Shown piece by piece: positions 56,099-64,000 of a stretch of 64,000 nucleotides of DNA. Every line of letters begins with the position of its first letter. The stretch's first letter is position 1. The stretch is from Bacteroidota bacterium (GTDB taxonomy: Bacteria > Bacteroidota > Bacteroidia > Chitinophagales > BACL12), in assembly GCA_016706865.1 (NCBI GenBank), contig JADJIS010000003.1, positions 310,001 to 374,000 of the forward strand. The letters are read 5' to 3'. The position numbers and the translations under genes are program-made. The notes under the pieces were generated by a model that saw only the letters and a program-made list of their open reading frames with translations, did not search any database and was not told where the DNA came from.

Positions 56099-57427
56099 AT
56101 GAACAGAAGAAAATTTATTCGAAATTCGGCAATGGCAGCAGCGGGGTTGATCGCTTCGCCATATATTCTTCCTGCAGGTACTTTTTCGAGGAGTTCAGGA
56201 GTGCGATTGGCTAATCATGTTGTATTAGTAATATTCGGCGGAGGAATTCGAAACCAGGAAACCGTAGAGCAACAATATTTAATAAATCAGGCTGCAGGTC
56301 CTTCTGGAAATATTATGCGCAATATGTTGTCAGGTGCGTCTCCTGCGTCTAACCTTGTATATAATATATGGGATACGGTTTCACCTGCTCCCTTAGCTAC
56401 TAAAGGAACTTTATTCAAACACATGCGATATGCCAGTGGTCCAACGGGACATTTTAACGGACATACTGCAATCATCACCGGAAATTATACGCCGGAGAGT
56501 TTAAATTTATATGTAAATCCGGAAATGCCAACCATTTTTGAATATTATCGCAAACATAACGATCCTGTGAAAAGTGCATTAAATGCCTGGTGGATGTCGC
56601 TCGATCTTGGTCCATATGTAAATTTAAATTATAGCAATTCTCCCAATTATGGATCTTTATATGGTGCAAATCATATCAGCCCTTTAACTACTTTCGGAAA
56701 TATTGGTTTCGATTATTTTTCTACCTTAAATGCCATGCATCCCGATGAGTTGAGCCGACTTGCAACAATTCGTTCGTTTCTTGATAGTAATTTTGATAGA
56801 TCGGTTACAGATATTCCGGGCATCTCCAATATTGCCGAAGACAGAGAAGCAATTCAGGATTTTATTTTGAAATTAATTAAAGGAGAAATTCCAATTGAAT
56901 GGCCTATTCCTGTTGGTACTCCTTATGATCAAATTACAGGTGACCTTTCTAATATTGCAATTTCCTGGAAAGTTCTTCAACAATTTCATCCTGAATTAAT
57001 GGTGATAAATACTACAAATCTCGACATCTGTCACACCAATTTCAGCGATTATATTTCTTACTTACACAGAGCAGATTATGGTGTTGGTTGGTTATGGGAG
57101 AAAATTCAAAGCGATCCTGAAATGGCGAATGATACAATTATGATCTGTATACCTGAACATGGTAGAAATATGACACCCAATGTTATTGCAGATGCCAACG
57201 GATTATTTGCTTATGATCATACTGGTGATGAAAATTCACGAGATATATTTAGTTTAATTGTTGGTCCGCCTTCCGTTGTAAATCAAGGTCTGGAAGTTGG
57301 TGATGCAGAAGATCCCATTGGAGAAACGATTGATATTGTTCCGACGATCGCACATATTTTAGGATTTAAGGATAATATTCCCGGTGGATATTTATCGGGT
57401 TCCGTTTTAGAGCAAGCATTTGTATAA
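56099..57427 (+). CDS. Tat-exported alkaline-phosphatase-superfamily protein, DUF1501/sulfatase-like
   Basis: 442 residues from ATG at 56099. An upstream frame to 56054 is encoded by TCAATTATCAATT repeats and is discarded. The N-terminus MNRRKFIRNSAMAAAGLIASP is a Tat signal. VVLVIFGGGIRNQETVE at the mature start, GHFNGHTAIITGNY, and ..MICIPEHGRNMTPN..DHTGDENSRDIFSLIVGPP near the end follow the alkaline-phosphatase-superfamily layout (metal site His/Asp in HGRN and DHTGD). The first metal-binding Asp/Ser is not obvious, so catalysis is uncertain. DUF1501 proteins of planctomycetes have a similar Tat signal and fold and sit beside DUF1553 genes. The start overlaps no other gene. Confidence 0.82.
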   Translation: MNRRKFIRNSAMAAAGLIASPYILPAGTFSRSSGVRLANHVVLVIFGGGIRNQETVEQQYLINQAAGPSGNIMRNMLSGASPASNLVYNIWDTVSPAPLATKGTLFKHMRYASGPTGHFNGHTAIITGNYTPESLNLYVNPEMPTIFEYYRKHNDPVKSALNAWWMSLDLGPYVNLNYSNSPNYGSLYGANHISPLTTFGNIGFDYFSTLNAMHPDELSRLATIRSFLDSNFDRSVTDIPGISNIAEDREAIQDFILKLIKGEIPIEWPIPVGTPYDQITGDLSNIAISWKVLQQFHPELMVINTTNLDICHTNFSDYISYLHRADYGVGWLWEKIQSDPEMANDTIMICIPEHGRNMTPNVIADANGLFAYDHTGDENSRDIFSLIVGPPSVVNQGLEVGDAEDPIGETIDIVPTIAHILGFKDNIPGGYLSGSVLEQAFV

Positions 57428-57428
57428 A

Positions 57429-58406
57429 ATGAAAAACACCATTAAAATATTTTTATTTTTTTTAGCAATTGTTGTTTTTATAAACAGTTGTAAAAAAGAA
57501 ATTATAAGAATAGAACCCGATCCTCCATTTAATCCTTTTGATACCATCAATTATTCTGATGGAGTGTTGGATGATATTCCTATCGACTCAAATAGTTTTT
57601 TGGGATTACATAAATATATATTCAGTCAAACCTGTGCTGTGCCGGGTTGTCATGACGGTTCATTTGAACCTGATTTCAGAACGGTGCAAAGTGCCTATAA
57701 TACACTCGTTTATGCTCCCGTAATAAAAAATGACGCAGATGGAACCTTTAGTTGGAGAGTTGTTCCGGGTGATACTGCCTTTTCCTGGTTATATGAACGC
57801 ATTACCACGGAAGATGAAATTTTGGGTCGAATGCCATTATACGATACCTTGTATCCAAATGAAAGACAAATAATTATTGATTGGATTTTAGATGGCGCAA
57901 AAGATGTTTTCGGACAGTCGCCAACGCTTGCCGATTTTCAACCGACAACTTATGGATTTATAGCATATCAAAATGATACAGATGGTATTCGCCTGGATAC
58001 TATTCGCGCCGATTTTGTATCACCTGTTCAATTACCGGCATCTTCCAATGTGGAATTTTGGGTTGGAATTTATGATACCGATGAAAATCTTGTTTTCCAA
58101 AATCCTTCAAGTTATGTATCGAGCTCCATTAAAATATCTCAGGATGGATTATTTAATACAGGTGTAACAGAAATAGATTTTGAAGTGGAACCAAACTTTT
58201 TTCCATATTATGGTCCGTCCTATTATGATCCACTGTATATACTTCCTTATTGGCATCATTTTACAATTAATACCTCCGATTTTGAATCCGGTAAATTATA
58301 TTTTTTGCGCATAAATGTTCAGGATAATTCGCATGATTATATCACCGAAATTCCTGATGATTCACAATTTTATATTATGACCTATTTTTCTTTTGTAATA
58401 GAATGA
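57429..58406 (+). CDS. Haem lipoprotein with CX4CH motif (PSCyt1-like)
   Basis: 325 residues from ATG at 57429, two bases past the previous stop codon; a TTG nine bases upstream is less likely. Lipobox FINSCKKE. LHKYIFSQTCAVPGCHDGS holds a CX4CH haem-attachment motif, about 60 residues from the lipid anchor. It is followed by GDTAFSWLYERIT and GRMPLYDTLYPNERQIIIDWILDGA, with a likely axial Met as in planctomycete-type cytochromes (DUF1549/PSCyt1 context). The rest (~160-325) is a beta-rich domain with no recognised family. Surface-exposed electron transfer is an inference. Confidence 0.8.
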   Translation: MKNTIKIFLFFLAIVVFINSCKKEIIRIEPDPPFNPFDTINYSDGVLDDIPIDSNSFLGLHKYIFSQTCAVPGCHDGSFEPDFRTVQSAYNTLVYAPVIKNDADGTFSWRVVPGDTAFSWLYERITTEDEILGRMPLYDTLYPNERQIIIDWILDGAKDVFGQSPTLADFQPTTYGFIAYQNDTDGIRLDTIRADFVSPVQLPASSNVEFWVGIYDTDENLVFQNPSSYVSSSIKISQDGLFNTGVTEIDFEVEPNFFPYYGPSYYDPLYILPYWHHFTINTSDFESGKLYFLRINVQDNSHDYITEIPDDSQFYIMTYFSFVIE

Positions 58407-58864
58407 TAAGAAAACCTTTCAATTTAATTGTGGTGATTGTGATGCTATTTGCAGGTTGCAAAAAGGAAGAGCCGATAATAAATCCACCTATGCCGGATGA
58501 ACCCTATATTGAAATTCGATCAACTTCACCGGGTACTGTTACGGCCTTTGAAGACAGTATTGTTTTTATTATTTATTATGAAGATGGAAATGGCGATCTC
58601 GGATATAATTCACCCGATTCACTTTCCTTATTTGTAACTGACACCAGAATTCCTTTAACGGAATCGTTTTTTGTGCCGCTGCTTGCTCCTGAAGGTGCCG
58701 ATATTGCTATTCAGGGGGAATTAAAGGTGGTTATGAATAATACCATTCTTGTTGATCCGGATGCTGCTTCTGAAAATGTAAATTTTGAAATACAATTGAA
58801 AGACAGGAGTGGGAATTTGAGTAATGTGGTTGTATCACAGAATATTACTGTTTTGCATCAGTAA
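58403..58864 (+). CDS. Small beta-sandwich lipoprotein, last gene of exported cluster
   Basis: 153 residues, lipobox MLFAGCKKE. PMPDEPYIEIRSTSPGTVTAFEDSIVFIIYYEDGNGDLGYN and ..VNFEIQLKDRSGNLSNVVVSQNITVLH are those of immunoglobulin-like exported domains seen in many Bacteroidota lipoproteins. It overlaps the haem lipoprotein by 4 bases (ATGA), strong evidence for one operon. No specific function is visible. Confidence 0.8.
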   Translation: MIRKPFNLIVVIVMLFAGCKKEEPIINPPMPDEPYIEIRSTSPGTVTAFEDSIVFIIYYEDGNGDLGYNSPDSLSLFVTDTRIPLTESFFVPLLAPEGADIAIQGELKVVMNNTILVDPDAASENVNFEIQLKDRSGNLSNVVVSQNITVLHQ

Positions 58865-58905
58865 AATCAGATGAGCACTTTTTCTAAGGTTAAAAATTTA
58901 AATAT

Positions 58906-59313
58906 TTACAATTTCTTTTTCATTTTGTATGCTGCATCATACCCAATAAAATTATTAACTAAAATTGCTCTTCCCCACCTCATAATAAGTGGTTGTAAAA
59001 CCAATAAAATAATTCCTATTAAAACCAATGAAATATTGATGGATATTGCTAACCACACCATAAACAAAACACATAAAAATCCAGTTATTATGATTACAAT
59101 TGGATAACTCGTCCAAAGAGCTGCAGAATAAAATCCGGGTTCAAACTTATAACTAATGCCACAGTTGGTACATTTATCGGGCATACTTAAAGTGTATTTA
59201 AAATTATAGGGATTTTTATGCGTAAATAAATTACCCTCCTGGCACTTAGGGCATTTCAAATATACAATACTGTAAAATTGTGTTCCTTTTTTTACTTTTC
59301 CGAAAATACCCAT
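58906..59313 (-). CDS. DUF983 membrane protein
   Basis: 135 residues from ATG at 59313. The frame continues to 59340 but would overlap the methyltransferase gene. A zinc-ribbon (LKCPKCQEGNLF and PDKCTNCGISY, Cys pairs) precedes two TM helices (~65-88, ~92-112) and a basic tail (YDAAYKMKKKL). This is the DUF983 layout; the family is widespread and of unknown role. It lies 8 bases from the upstream methyltransferase gene on the same strand. Confidence 0.9.
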   Translation of the reverse strand: MGIFGKVKKGTQFYSIVYLKCPKCQEGNLFTHKNPYNFKYTLSMPDKCTNCGISYKFEPGFYSAALWTSYPIVIIITGFLCVLFMVWLAISINISLVLIGIILLVLQPLIMRWGRAILVNNFIGYDAAYKMKKKL

Positions 59314-59321
59314 GCTTGTGA

Positions 59322-59918
59322 TTAATTTTCCTTTACCCAAAATTTTAATTCATTCTCAAAATCAGAATCCACTAATCTATAGTTATTCGGTACCTGATTA
59401 ATATGCCCATAATAAGTTACCAATCTTGTATTAACCGGTAAATTTTCCAACTGCTCATACAAATAATTGGAGTAGTCGTAATACATTTGTTCCGCGATCA
59501 AAGCTGGGTTTTCAATCGTATCATTTTCTAAAATCAGTTCGTGAAAGGCATTATAAAAATAGATACCGGAATATCCTTTTAAGGAGATATTTTTTATATC
59601 ATCGTGCAAAAACGTGATGTTTGGTACGTTTTCCTTTTTTTGAATCTTTTTACTGATATCACACAGTTTTTTTATTTTTTCCACCCCTGTAAAGTGTCCT
59701 TTTGTAGTTATGGCTCCAACAAAACAAAATTTGCCTGCTCCGGAGCCAATGTCCAATATTTTATCACCTTCCTTATATACAAGCCACGCGGCTGCTTTTG
59801 ATGCAACTGATACCGGCGTCCAATGCACGGCTGATAAACGTTTAACCTCGTCCCCATAAATCATATCGAATGATTCATCAGTTAAAGTATTGGGCGACAA
59901 TAATAATTTGATCGACAT
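59322..59918 (-). CDS. Class I SAM-dependent methyltransferase
   Basis: 198 residues. Motif I is KILDIGSGAGKFCFVGAITTKGHFTGVEKIKKLC (GxGxG and acidic Glu). ITFLHDDIKNISLKGYSGIYFYNAFHELIL is motif IV-like. The N-terminus SIKLLLSPNTLTDESFDMIYGDEVKRLSAVHWTP is not family-specific. The substrate is unknown. It is probably co-transcribed with DUF983 downstream; divergent from hemA. Confidence 0.87.
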   Translation of the reverse strand: MSIKLLLSPNTLTDESFDMIYGDEVKRLSAVHWTPVSVASKAAAWLVYKEGDKILDIGSGAGKFCFVGAITTKGHFTGVEKIKKLCDISKKIQKKENVPNITFLHDDIKNISLKGYSGIYFYNAFHELILENDTIENPALIAEQMYYDYSNYLYEQLENLPVNTRLVTYYGHINQVPNNYRLVDSDFENELKFWVKEN

Positions 59919-60113
59919 TTTAGTATGTGATACTCCCTATTGTAATGATAATCATTTATTAATTCCAATTTATACAATACCGAGGTGCATAACTTAATTC
60001 CCTTTTTGGAGAATTGTCATAGGCTTATGACAAATTCATGACAATTCCATGACCGTCTGTAAGGAATTTTGCAGCGCCTTTTTACGTAAGTAGTATATAT
60101 ATTTTAAGCGACG

Positions 60114-61340
60114 GTGAATCAATACAAAGTATTAACAGTTACCCATAAACAAGTTCCGGTTGAACAATTGAGGCATTATGTGATCAATTCGGATAAAGAA
60201 AGTAAGGATCTTGCCGAAAAACTCCATTTTATCAAAAAGGAGATGGGTTTGGATGAACTCATGTATTTGAATACCTGTAACAGGGTTACCTACTTTTTTA
60301 CTACTACTGCTCCGATAACCGGAAATTTCACCACAAATTTTTTTAGGTCAGTAAATCCTCAGTTTGAAGCTTGTAATGCTATGCATTCTTCGTTCTATGA
60401 AGGTTCGCAGGCTTTAGAACATTTGTGCGAGGTAAGTGCTTCGCTCGATTCGATGGTTGTAGGTGAACGTGAGATCATTCGCCAGTTGAGGGTTGCTTAT
60501 GAGGATTCGAAGGATATGCAATTAACCGGAGATGATATCCGACTTGCAATGAAATTTTTGATCCCGGCTGCAAAAAAAATATATTCCGAGACCAAAATTG
60601 CAGAAAAACCTGTTTCTATTGTTTCGCTGGCAGCCTTAAAATTGCGACAATTTAAGTTACCAGTTAACACGCGGTTTTTACTAATCGGTGCAGGAGAAAC
60701 TATATCGCATATGTGTGATTATCTCCTGGATTTAGGATTTAAAAATTTTACTGTTTTTAATCGCACATTAATTAATGCAGAAAAACTTGCATCTTCAATT
60801 CATGGAAGAGCTTTTCCTTTATCCGAATTAATTAATTATAACGAGGGATTTGATGTTATAATTACCTCAACATCCTCCCACAAGAAAGAAATATCGGAAA
60901 ATATTTATAAGGCACTTATTGGGGATGATACTACGAAAAAAATAATAATTGATCTCGCCATTCCACTGGATACGGAGGAAAGTGTAATTTCCAATTTTCC
61001 TGTTGAATATATTCAAATTGATGATCTGCGTTCCATCGCTCAAAAAAATCTCGCGTCAAGAAAAGCAGAGGTGATAAAAGCAAAACATCTTGTGCATCAG
61101 TTTGTAAAGGATTTTCAGACTGCCTATGTTGATAGGATGGTGGAGAAGGCGCATAGCATTATTCCATTAAAATTAAATGAGATCAGAAAAAAAGCAGTGG
61201 AAGAAGTTTACGTAAAAGAAATTGCTGCATTAGACAATAATTCAAAAGAAGTTATTGATAAGTTACTAGATTATATGGAAAAAAAATATCTTGCACTCAC
61301 CATGGCATCTTCAAAAGAGGCAAGACACCATAAACACTGA
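60114..61340 (+). CDS. hemA: Glutamyl-tRNA reductase
   Basis: Reduces glutamyl-tRNA to glutamate-1-semialdehyde, the first step of C5 haem synthesis. 408 residues from a GTG at 60114. Seen: LNTCNRVTYFF with the catalytic Cys near residue 50, GEREIIRQLRVAYEDS, the NADPH-binding FLLIGAGETISHM, and a C-terminal helical dimerisation region (FVKDFQTAYVDRMVEKAHSIIP). Identity to canonical sequences looks moderate (VTYFF in place of RxEvy), but the order of motifs is clear. The next gene, hemCD, begins 5 bases after its stop. Confidence 0.95.
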   Translation: MNQYKVLTVTHKQVPVEQLRHYVINSDKESKDLAEKLHFIKKEMGLDELMYLNTCNRVTYFFTTTAPITGNFTTNFFRSVNPQFEACNAMHSSFYEGSQALEHLCEVSASLDSMVVGEREIIRQLRVAYEDSKDMQLTGDDIRLAMKFLIPAAKKIYSETKIAEKPVSIVSLAALKLRQFKLPVNTRFLLIGAGETISHMCDYLLDLGFKNFTVFNRTLINAEKLASSIHGRAFPLSELINYNEGFDVIITSTSSHKKEISENIYKALIGDDTTKKIIIDLAIPLDTEESVISNFPVEYIQIDDLRSIAQKNLASRKAEVIKAKHLVHQFVKDFQTAYVDRMVEKAHSIIPLKLNEIRKKAVEEVYVKEIAALDNNSKEVIDKLLDYMEKKYLALTMASSKEARHHKH

Positions 61341-61345
61341 GATTT

Positions 61346-62920
61346 ATGGAAAAAACTATCATTATTGGTTCACGGGGTAGTGATCTTGCTCTATGGCAGG
61401 CAAATTTTTTGCAAGAGGAATTAAAAGAACTTGGTTTTGTTTCTGAAATTCAAATAATTAAGACCCAAGGTGATAAAATTCAACATTTGAGTCTGGAAAA
61501 ACTCGAAGGAAAAGGATTTTTCACAAAAGAAATTGAAGATGCGCTCTTAAATAATTCTATTGACGTTGCCGTACATTCACATAAAGATCTTCCTACAGAT
61601 TTTACACCGGGATTAACTATAGCTGCAGTATCGCACCGTGAAGATCCATCTGAATTAATTTTGATAAGGAAGGATTGTGTTGATCCATTAAAAATTTTTC
61701 AGGTAAAAGAAAATGCTGTAATTGGAACTTCTTCTTCCCGCAGAAATGTGCAGTTAAAATTTTTTCGTCCTGATCTTAATTGTGAAGATATACGTGGTAA
61801 TGTTCCGACAAGAATTGAAAAATTGCGTAAGGGTGATTTTGATGCCATTGTACTCGCGTTTGCCGGTGTTCATCGCCTGCGATTGAATCTTGATGATCTG
61901 CATGTGGTGAAGGTGAAACCACAAAAAGTAGTACCCGCTCCCGCGCAAGGGGTGCTGGCCTTTCAATGCAGGGACAAGGATGATCTTATTATAAATATTT
62001 TACAAAAAATAAATGATGTTGATGTTGCGGAAACTATTAAAGTGGAACGCAAGGTCATGAATTTATTTCAAGGTGGTTGCCATATGCCTTTAGGAGTGTA
62101 TTGTGAGGAAAAAAATATGGAATATCATGTTTGGGTAGCACAAGCTGATGATAAAGGAACGGGTTTAAAAAGATTGTACTTAAAATCAAATTCCACAGAT
62201 AAATTAGCGCAACGAATATTTCAAATACTAACACAAACACAAAATAAAAAGGTGTTTATTTCTTCACCATCTTTGGGTTTCGAAAATCATTTACAGATAT
62301 TAAATAATGCAGGATTTTTAGTTGAATCAGTGTCGTTTGTCGATATAAACAGAATTGAAATAAACAATGATCTTACATTGGATGCATTTGATTGGATGTT
62401 TTTTTCCAGCAAGAATGGAGTTATTCATTTTTTTGAGCAAATAAATTCTCTCCCCGAAAAAATAAAAATAGCTGCAATTGGTGCCGAAACTGCAAAAATG
62501 GTTCAGAGATATGGTTACAAGGTTGATTTTATTGGCGAAGGTGAAAATGCAATAATATCAGATGCATTTATTGCTTTGGCCGAAGGAGAAAAAATTTTAT
62601 TTCCGGGAGCTCAAAATCGTCAGCCCGATATTCAGGAAATAATTTCAAAATATTGCAGAACTACTGCGTTATCTGTATATAATAATAATGCTTTCTCCAC
62701 CCAAAAAATTGAAGCGGATATTTTAGTATTTACCAGCAGTTTAAATGTGGAGGGTTATTTGATGCAAAATTTCATCAATTCAAATCACACCGTTATTGCA
62801 ATTGGTTCCAATACAAAGAAGTATCTATTGGAACGCGGATTCGCGAATGTAATCACACCTCCGCAAAAATCGCTGTTGAGTATAGCTGAATTGATCTGCG
62901 GATTACAAGAAACAGAATAA
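61346..62920 (+). CDS. hemCD: Fused hydroxymethylbilane synthase / uroporphyrinogen-III synthase
   Basis: 524 residues in two parts. Residues ~1-295 are HemC: GSRGSDLALWQANFLQ, VHSHKDLPTD, GTSSSRRNVQL, DIRGNVPTRIEKL, VPAPAQGVLAFQCR and GGCHMPLG, with the Cys that carries the dipyrromethane cofactor. Residues ~298-524 are HemD: KKVFISSPSLGF, WMFFSSKNGV, IKIAAIGAETAKM, LFPGAQNRQPDI, FTSSLNVEGY and VIAIGSNTKKYL. Together they convert porphobilinogen to uroporphyrinogen III. The fusion places consecutive reactions in one chain, next to hemA. Confidence 0.95.
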   Translation: MEKTIIIGSRGSDLALWQANFLQEELKELGFVSEIQIIKTQGDKIQHLSLEKLEGKGFFTKEIEDALLNNSIDVAVHSHKDLPTDFTPGLTIAAVSHREDPSELILIRKDCVDPLKIFQVKENAVIGTSSSRRNVQLKFFRPDLNCEDIRGNVPTRIEKLRKGDFDAIVLAFAGVHRLRLNLDDLHVVKVKPQKVVPAPAQGVLAFQCRDKDDLIINILQKINDVDVAETIKVERKVMNLFQGGCHMPLGVYCEEKNMEYHVWVAQADDKGTGLKRLYLKSNSTDKLAQRIFQILTQTQNKKVFISSPSLGFENHLQILNNAGFLVESVSFVDINRIEINNDLTLDAFDWMFFSSKNGVIHFFEQINSLPEKIKIAAIGAETAKMVQRYGYKVDFIGEGENAIISDAFIALAEGEKILFPGAQNRQPDIQEIISKYCRTTALSVYNNNAFSTQKIEADILVFTSSLNVEGYLMQNFINSNHTVIAIGSNTKKYLLERGFANVITPPQKSLLSIAELICGLQETE

Positions 62921-62930
62921 CCTTTTAAAT

Positions 62931-63902
62931 TTATTCCACAATTATTTTTCCGGAGGTAACACGGTCATCCTTTGTGAGTATATATAAATATATTCCTCTT
63001 CCCCAATCAGCGCTATTTATTGTTATGGAATTTTTTCCGTTGATATTTTCGGTGAATAATAATCTTCCATTGAGGTCATAAATTTCTATATCATCAAATT
63101 TATCATTCAAACTAAAAATGATAACATCCATGGAAGGTTGCGGATAAATTACCGGTGCCGCATCATTATTTCTGATGTCGTGCAAACCAGTAAAATCACA
63201 GCCACCCAATGCATCAAATATTGTTTGTAAAGAATCTATCGGATCAACACTATCGCCTTCCACATCTGTAACTTTAAGATCGAGCCAGAGACTATTTGCA
63301 GCATCAGTTGGTTTAGCCACACGAATAAAGGAAGATAAAGCAGAAATTCCGGCATCCAAACAACGTGTATCAGCACCAGGAACTTTTGCTCCCTGAAGAG
63401 CAGCCATTAATTTACAAGCTAAATTTCCATCGGTATTGATGAAATTTGTTTCCATGCCATCCAAAATTTCAGGTCCCAATAAAATATTTCCCTGAATTGC
63501 GTAGGTAGTTCCCGTAAGATGTCCTTTCCATTCGCTGCAACTTTCGCCTGTAAAAGCAGCACTTCTGCCTCCATCCCCAAGATCAACCACGCCATATTGA
63601 CGTATTGTAGAATTGTTAAAAAAATCGTTTAATACTAAGGAATCAATAATTGCCAAAGGTGCAACTCCTGAGTCCATAAGGTGTTCAGCATAATTTTGAT
63701 TACCCGGAACATAATAAGCCTGAGTATGAATAACTCCCACTCCCGGATGAACATCACTGATAATATGTGAATTTTCTATACAAGACGCACCTGCACTGCC
63801 AACCTCACCGGTAACAGGGTCAACTGCACATATAGAAAATGTATGTTGCGCAAATAATGGAGTGCAAATGAAGAATATTAAAGCGGAAATTACCTGTTTC
63901 AT
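62931..63902 (-). CDS. DUF1028 domain protein with T9SS sorting domain
   Basis: 323 residues. The signal peptide ends PLFAQ. Residues ~20-230 are DUF1028, an Ntn-hydrolase-like family: HTFSICAVDPVTGEVGSAGASC, GVGVIHTQAYYVPG, GRSAAFTGESCSEWKGHLTG and YAIQGNILLGPEIL. The T9SS type A domain (VIYPQPSMDVIIFSLNDKFDDIEIYDLNGRLLF..RGIYLYIL) forms the end. DUF1028 proteins are predicted amidohydrolase-like enzymes whose substrates are unknown. It converges with hemCD (10-base gap). Confidence 0.9.
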   Translation of the reverse strand: MKQVISALIFFICTPLFAQHTFSICAVDPVTGEVGSAGASCIENSHIISDVHPGVGVIHTQAYYVPGNQNYAEHLMDSGVAPLAIIDSLVLNDFFNNSTIRQYGVVDLGDGGRSAAFTGESCSEWKGHLTGTTYAIQGNILLGPEILDGMETNFINTDGNLACKLMAALQGAKVPGADTRCLDAGISALSSFIRVAKPTDAANSLWLDLKVTDVEGDSVDPIDSLQTIFDALGGCDFTGLHDIRNNDAAPVIYPQPSMDVIIFSLNDKFDDIEIYDLNGRLLFTENINGKNSITINSADWGRGIYLYILTKDDRVTSGKIIVE

Positions 63903-64000
63903 AGTTTTTGATTTCTCGTCAAAGGTAAGAATTTAGCGTGAAGCCTTCGAAAGTAACATTATTTAGAATGCTATTTTTAGAAATAGTCTTTAGTTAGAAA
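63903..64000. other. Right-edge interval
   Basis: About 98 bases upstream of the DUF1028 gene; no gene is visible. Confidence 0.5.

Noticed and set aside
1..64000. tRNA, rRNA, riboswitch or transposase genes
   Set aside because: I looked for cloverleaf-like and conserved rRNA strings in the larger gaps and for transposase motifs in the translated frames and found none; a dedicated tool could still find a missed tRNA.

Overview
The window is AT-rich chromosomal DNA from a member of the Bacteroidota. The evidence is internal. Four secreted proteins end in type IX secretion (T9SS) type A sorting domains. There is a PorE-like T9SS envelope protein, a fused SecDF, a TonB-dependent receptor paired with a DUF4249 lipoprotein, a fused HemC-HemD, and a HU-CCDC81/SPOR protein. 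Lipoprotein signals of the SCKKE type recur. I cannot place it below phylum with confidence. I saw no rRNA, tRNA, CRISPR array, phage or transposase gene.

Layout. 1-15.6 kb, mostly minus strand: a ligand-sensing propeller protein running off the left edge, a JmjC/cupin-like protein, a PorE-like OmpA protein, SecDF, a LVIVD/PKD T9SS protein, an AHSA1-type SRPBCC protein, a DUF2911/TPR protein (plus strand) and a clan GH-A-like T9SS protein. Nearly every long gene between 0 and 9.2 kb carries single-base indels (ten in all), and the GH-like gene has an in-frame TAA. From 15.7 to 64 kb I found no disrupted gene. 15.8-29.5 kb: a MopE-motif T9SS protein, an S41 protease, an EamA transporter, purM, the ppk1-ppx pair, a run of small SRPBCC, DUF1801 and GNAT genes, and a TonB/MORN-type protein. 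29.6-38.7 kb: SMC, a small membrane protein, aspartate kinase, a GNAT enzyme, fructose-1,6-bisphosphatase and RNase HI. 38.8-49 kb: a lipoprotein, a cell-envelope cluster (giant TPR protein, plugless barrel, HU-SPOR protein), a Spy-like periplasmic protein, TsaC/Sua5, a spermidine-synthase-like methyltransferase and an M48 protease. 49.5-53.7 kb: a TonB receptor, DUF4249 and an outer-membrane barrel. 54.4-58.9 kb: a five-gene exported cluster (two lipoproteins with DUF1553-like tails, a Tat-exported alkaline-phosphatase-superfamily protein, a CX4CH haem lipoprotein and a small lipoprotein). 58.9-63.9 kb: DUF983, a methyltransferase, hemA, hemCD and a DUF1028 T9SS protein.

Intergenic DNA is unusually rich in repeats. 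At least six unrelated tandem repeats share a period of exactly 7 bp. Several dispersed structured elements also occur: a two-hairpin element with a GCAA tetraloop, a CCCTC..GAGGG hairpin, a pyrimidine-rich element, and a core embedded in AGAACNN heptamers upstream of fbp. There is also a perfect 30-bp palindrome. A promoter-like site followed by two stem-loops at 54.12-54.30 kb looks like a small RNA gene.

Functionally the window is mostly housekeeping and cell-envelope genes: protein export (SecDF, T9SS), outer-membrane uptake, haem synthesis, polyphosphate turnover and chromosome segregation. The most system-like unexplained piece is the 54.4-58.9 kb cluster, which resembles a dispersed version of the planctomycete-type cytochrome/DUF1553/DUF1501 gene sets.
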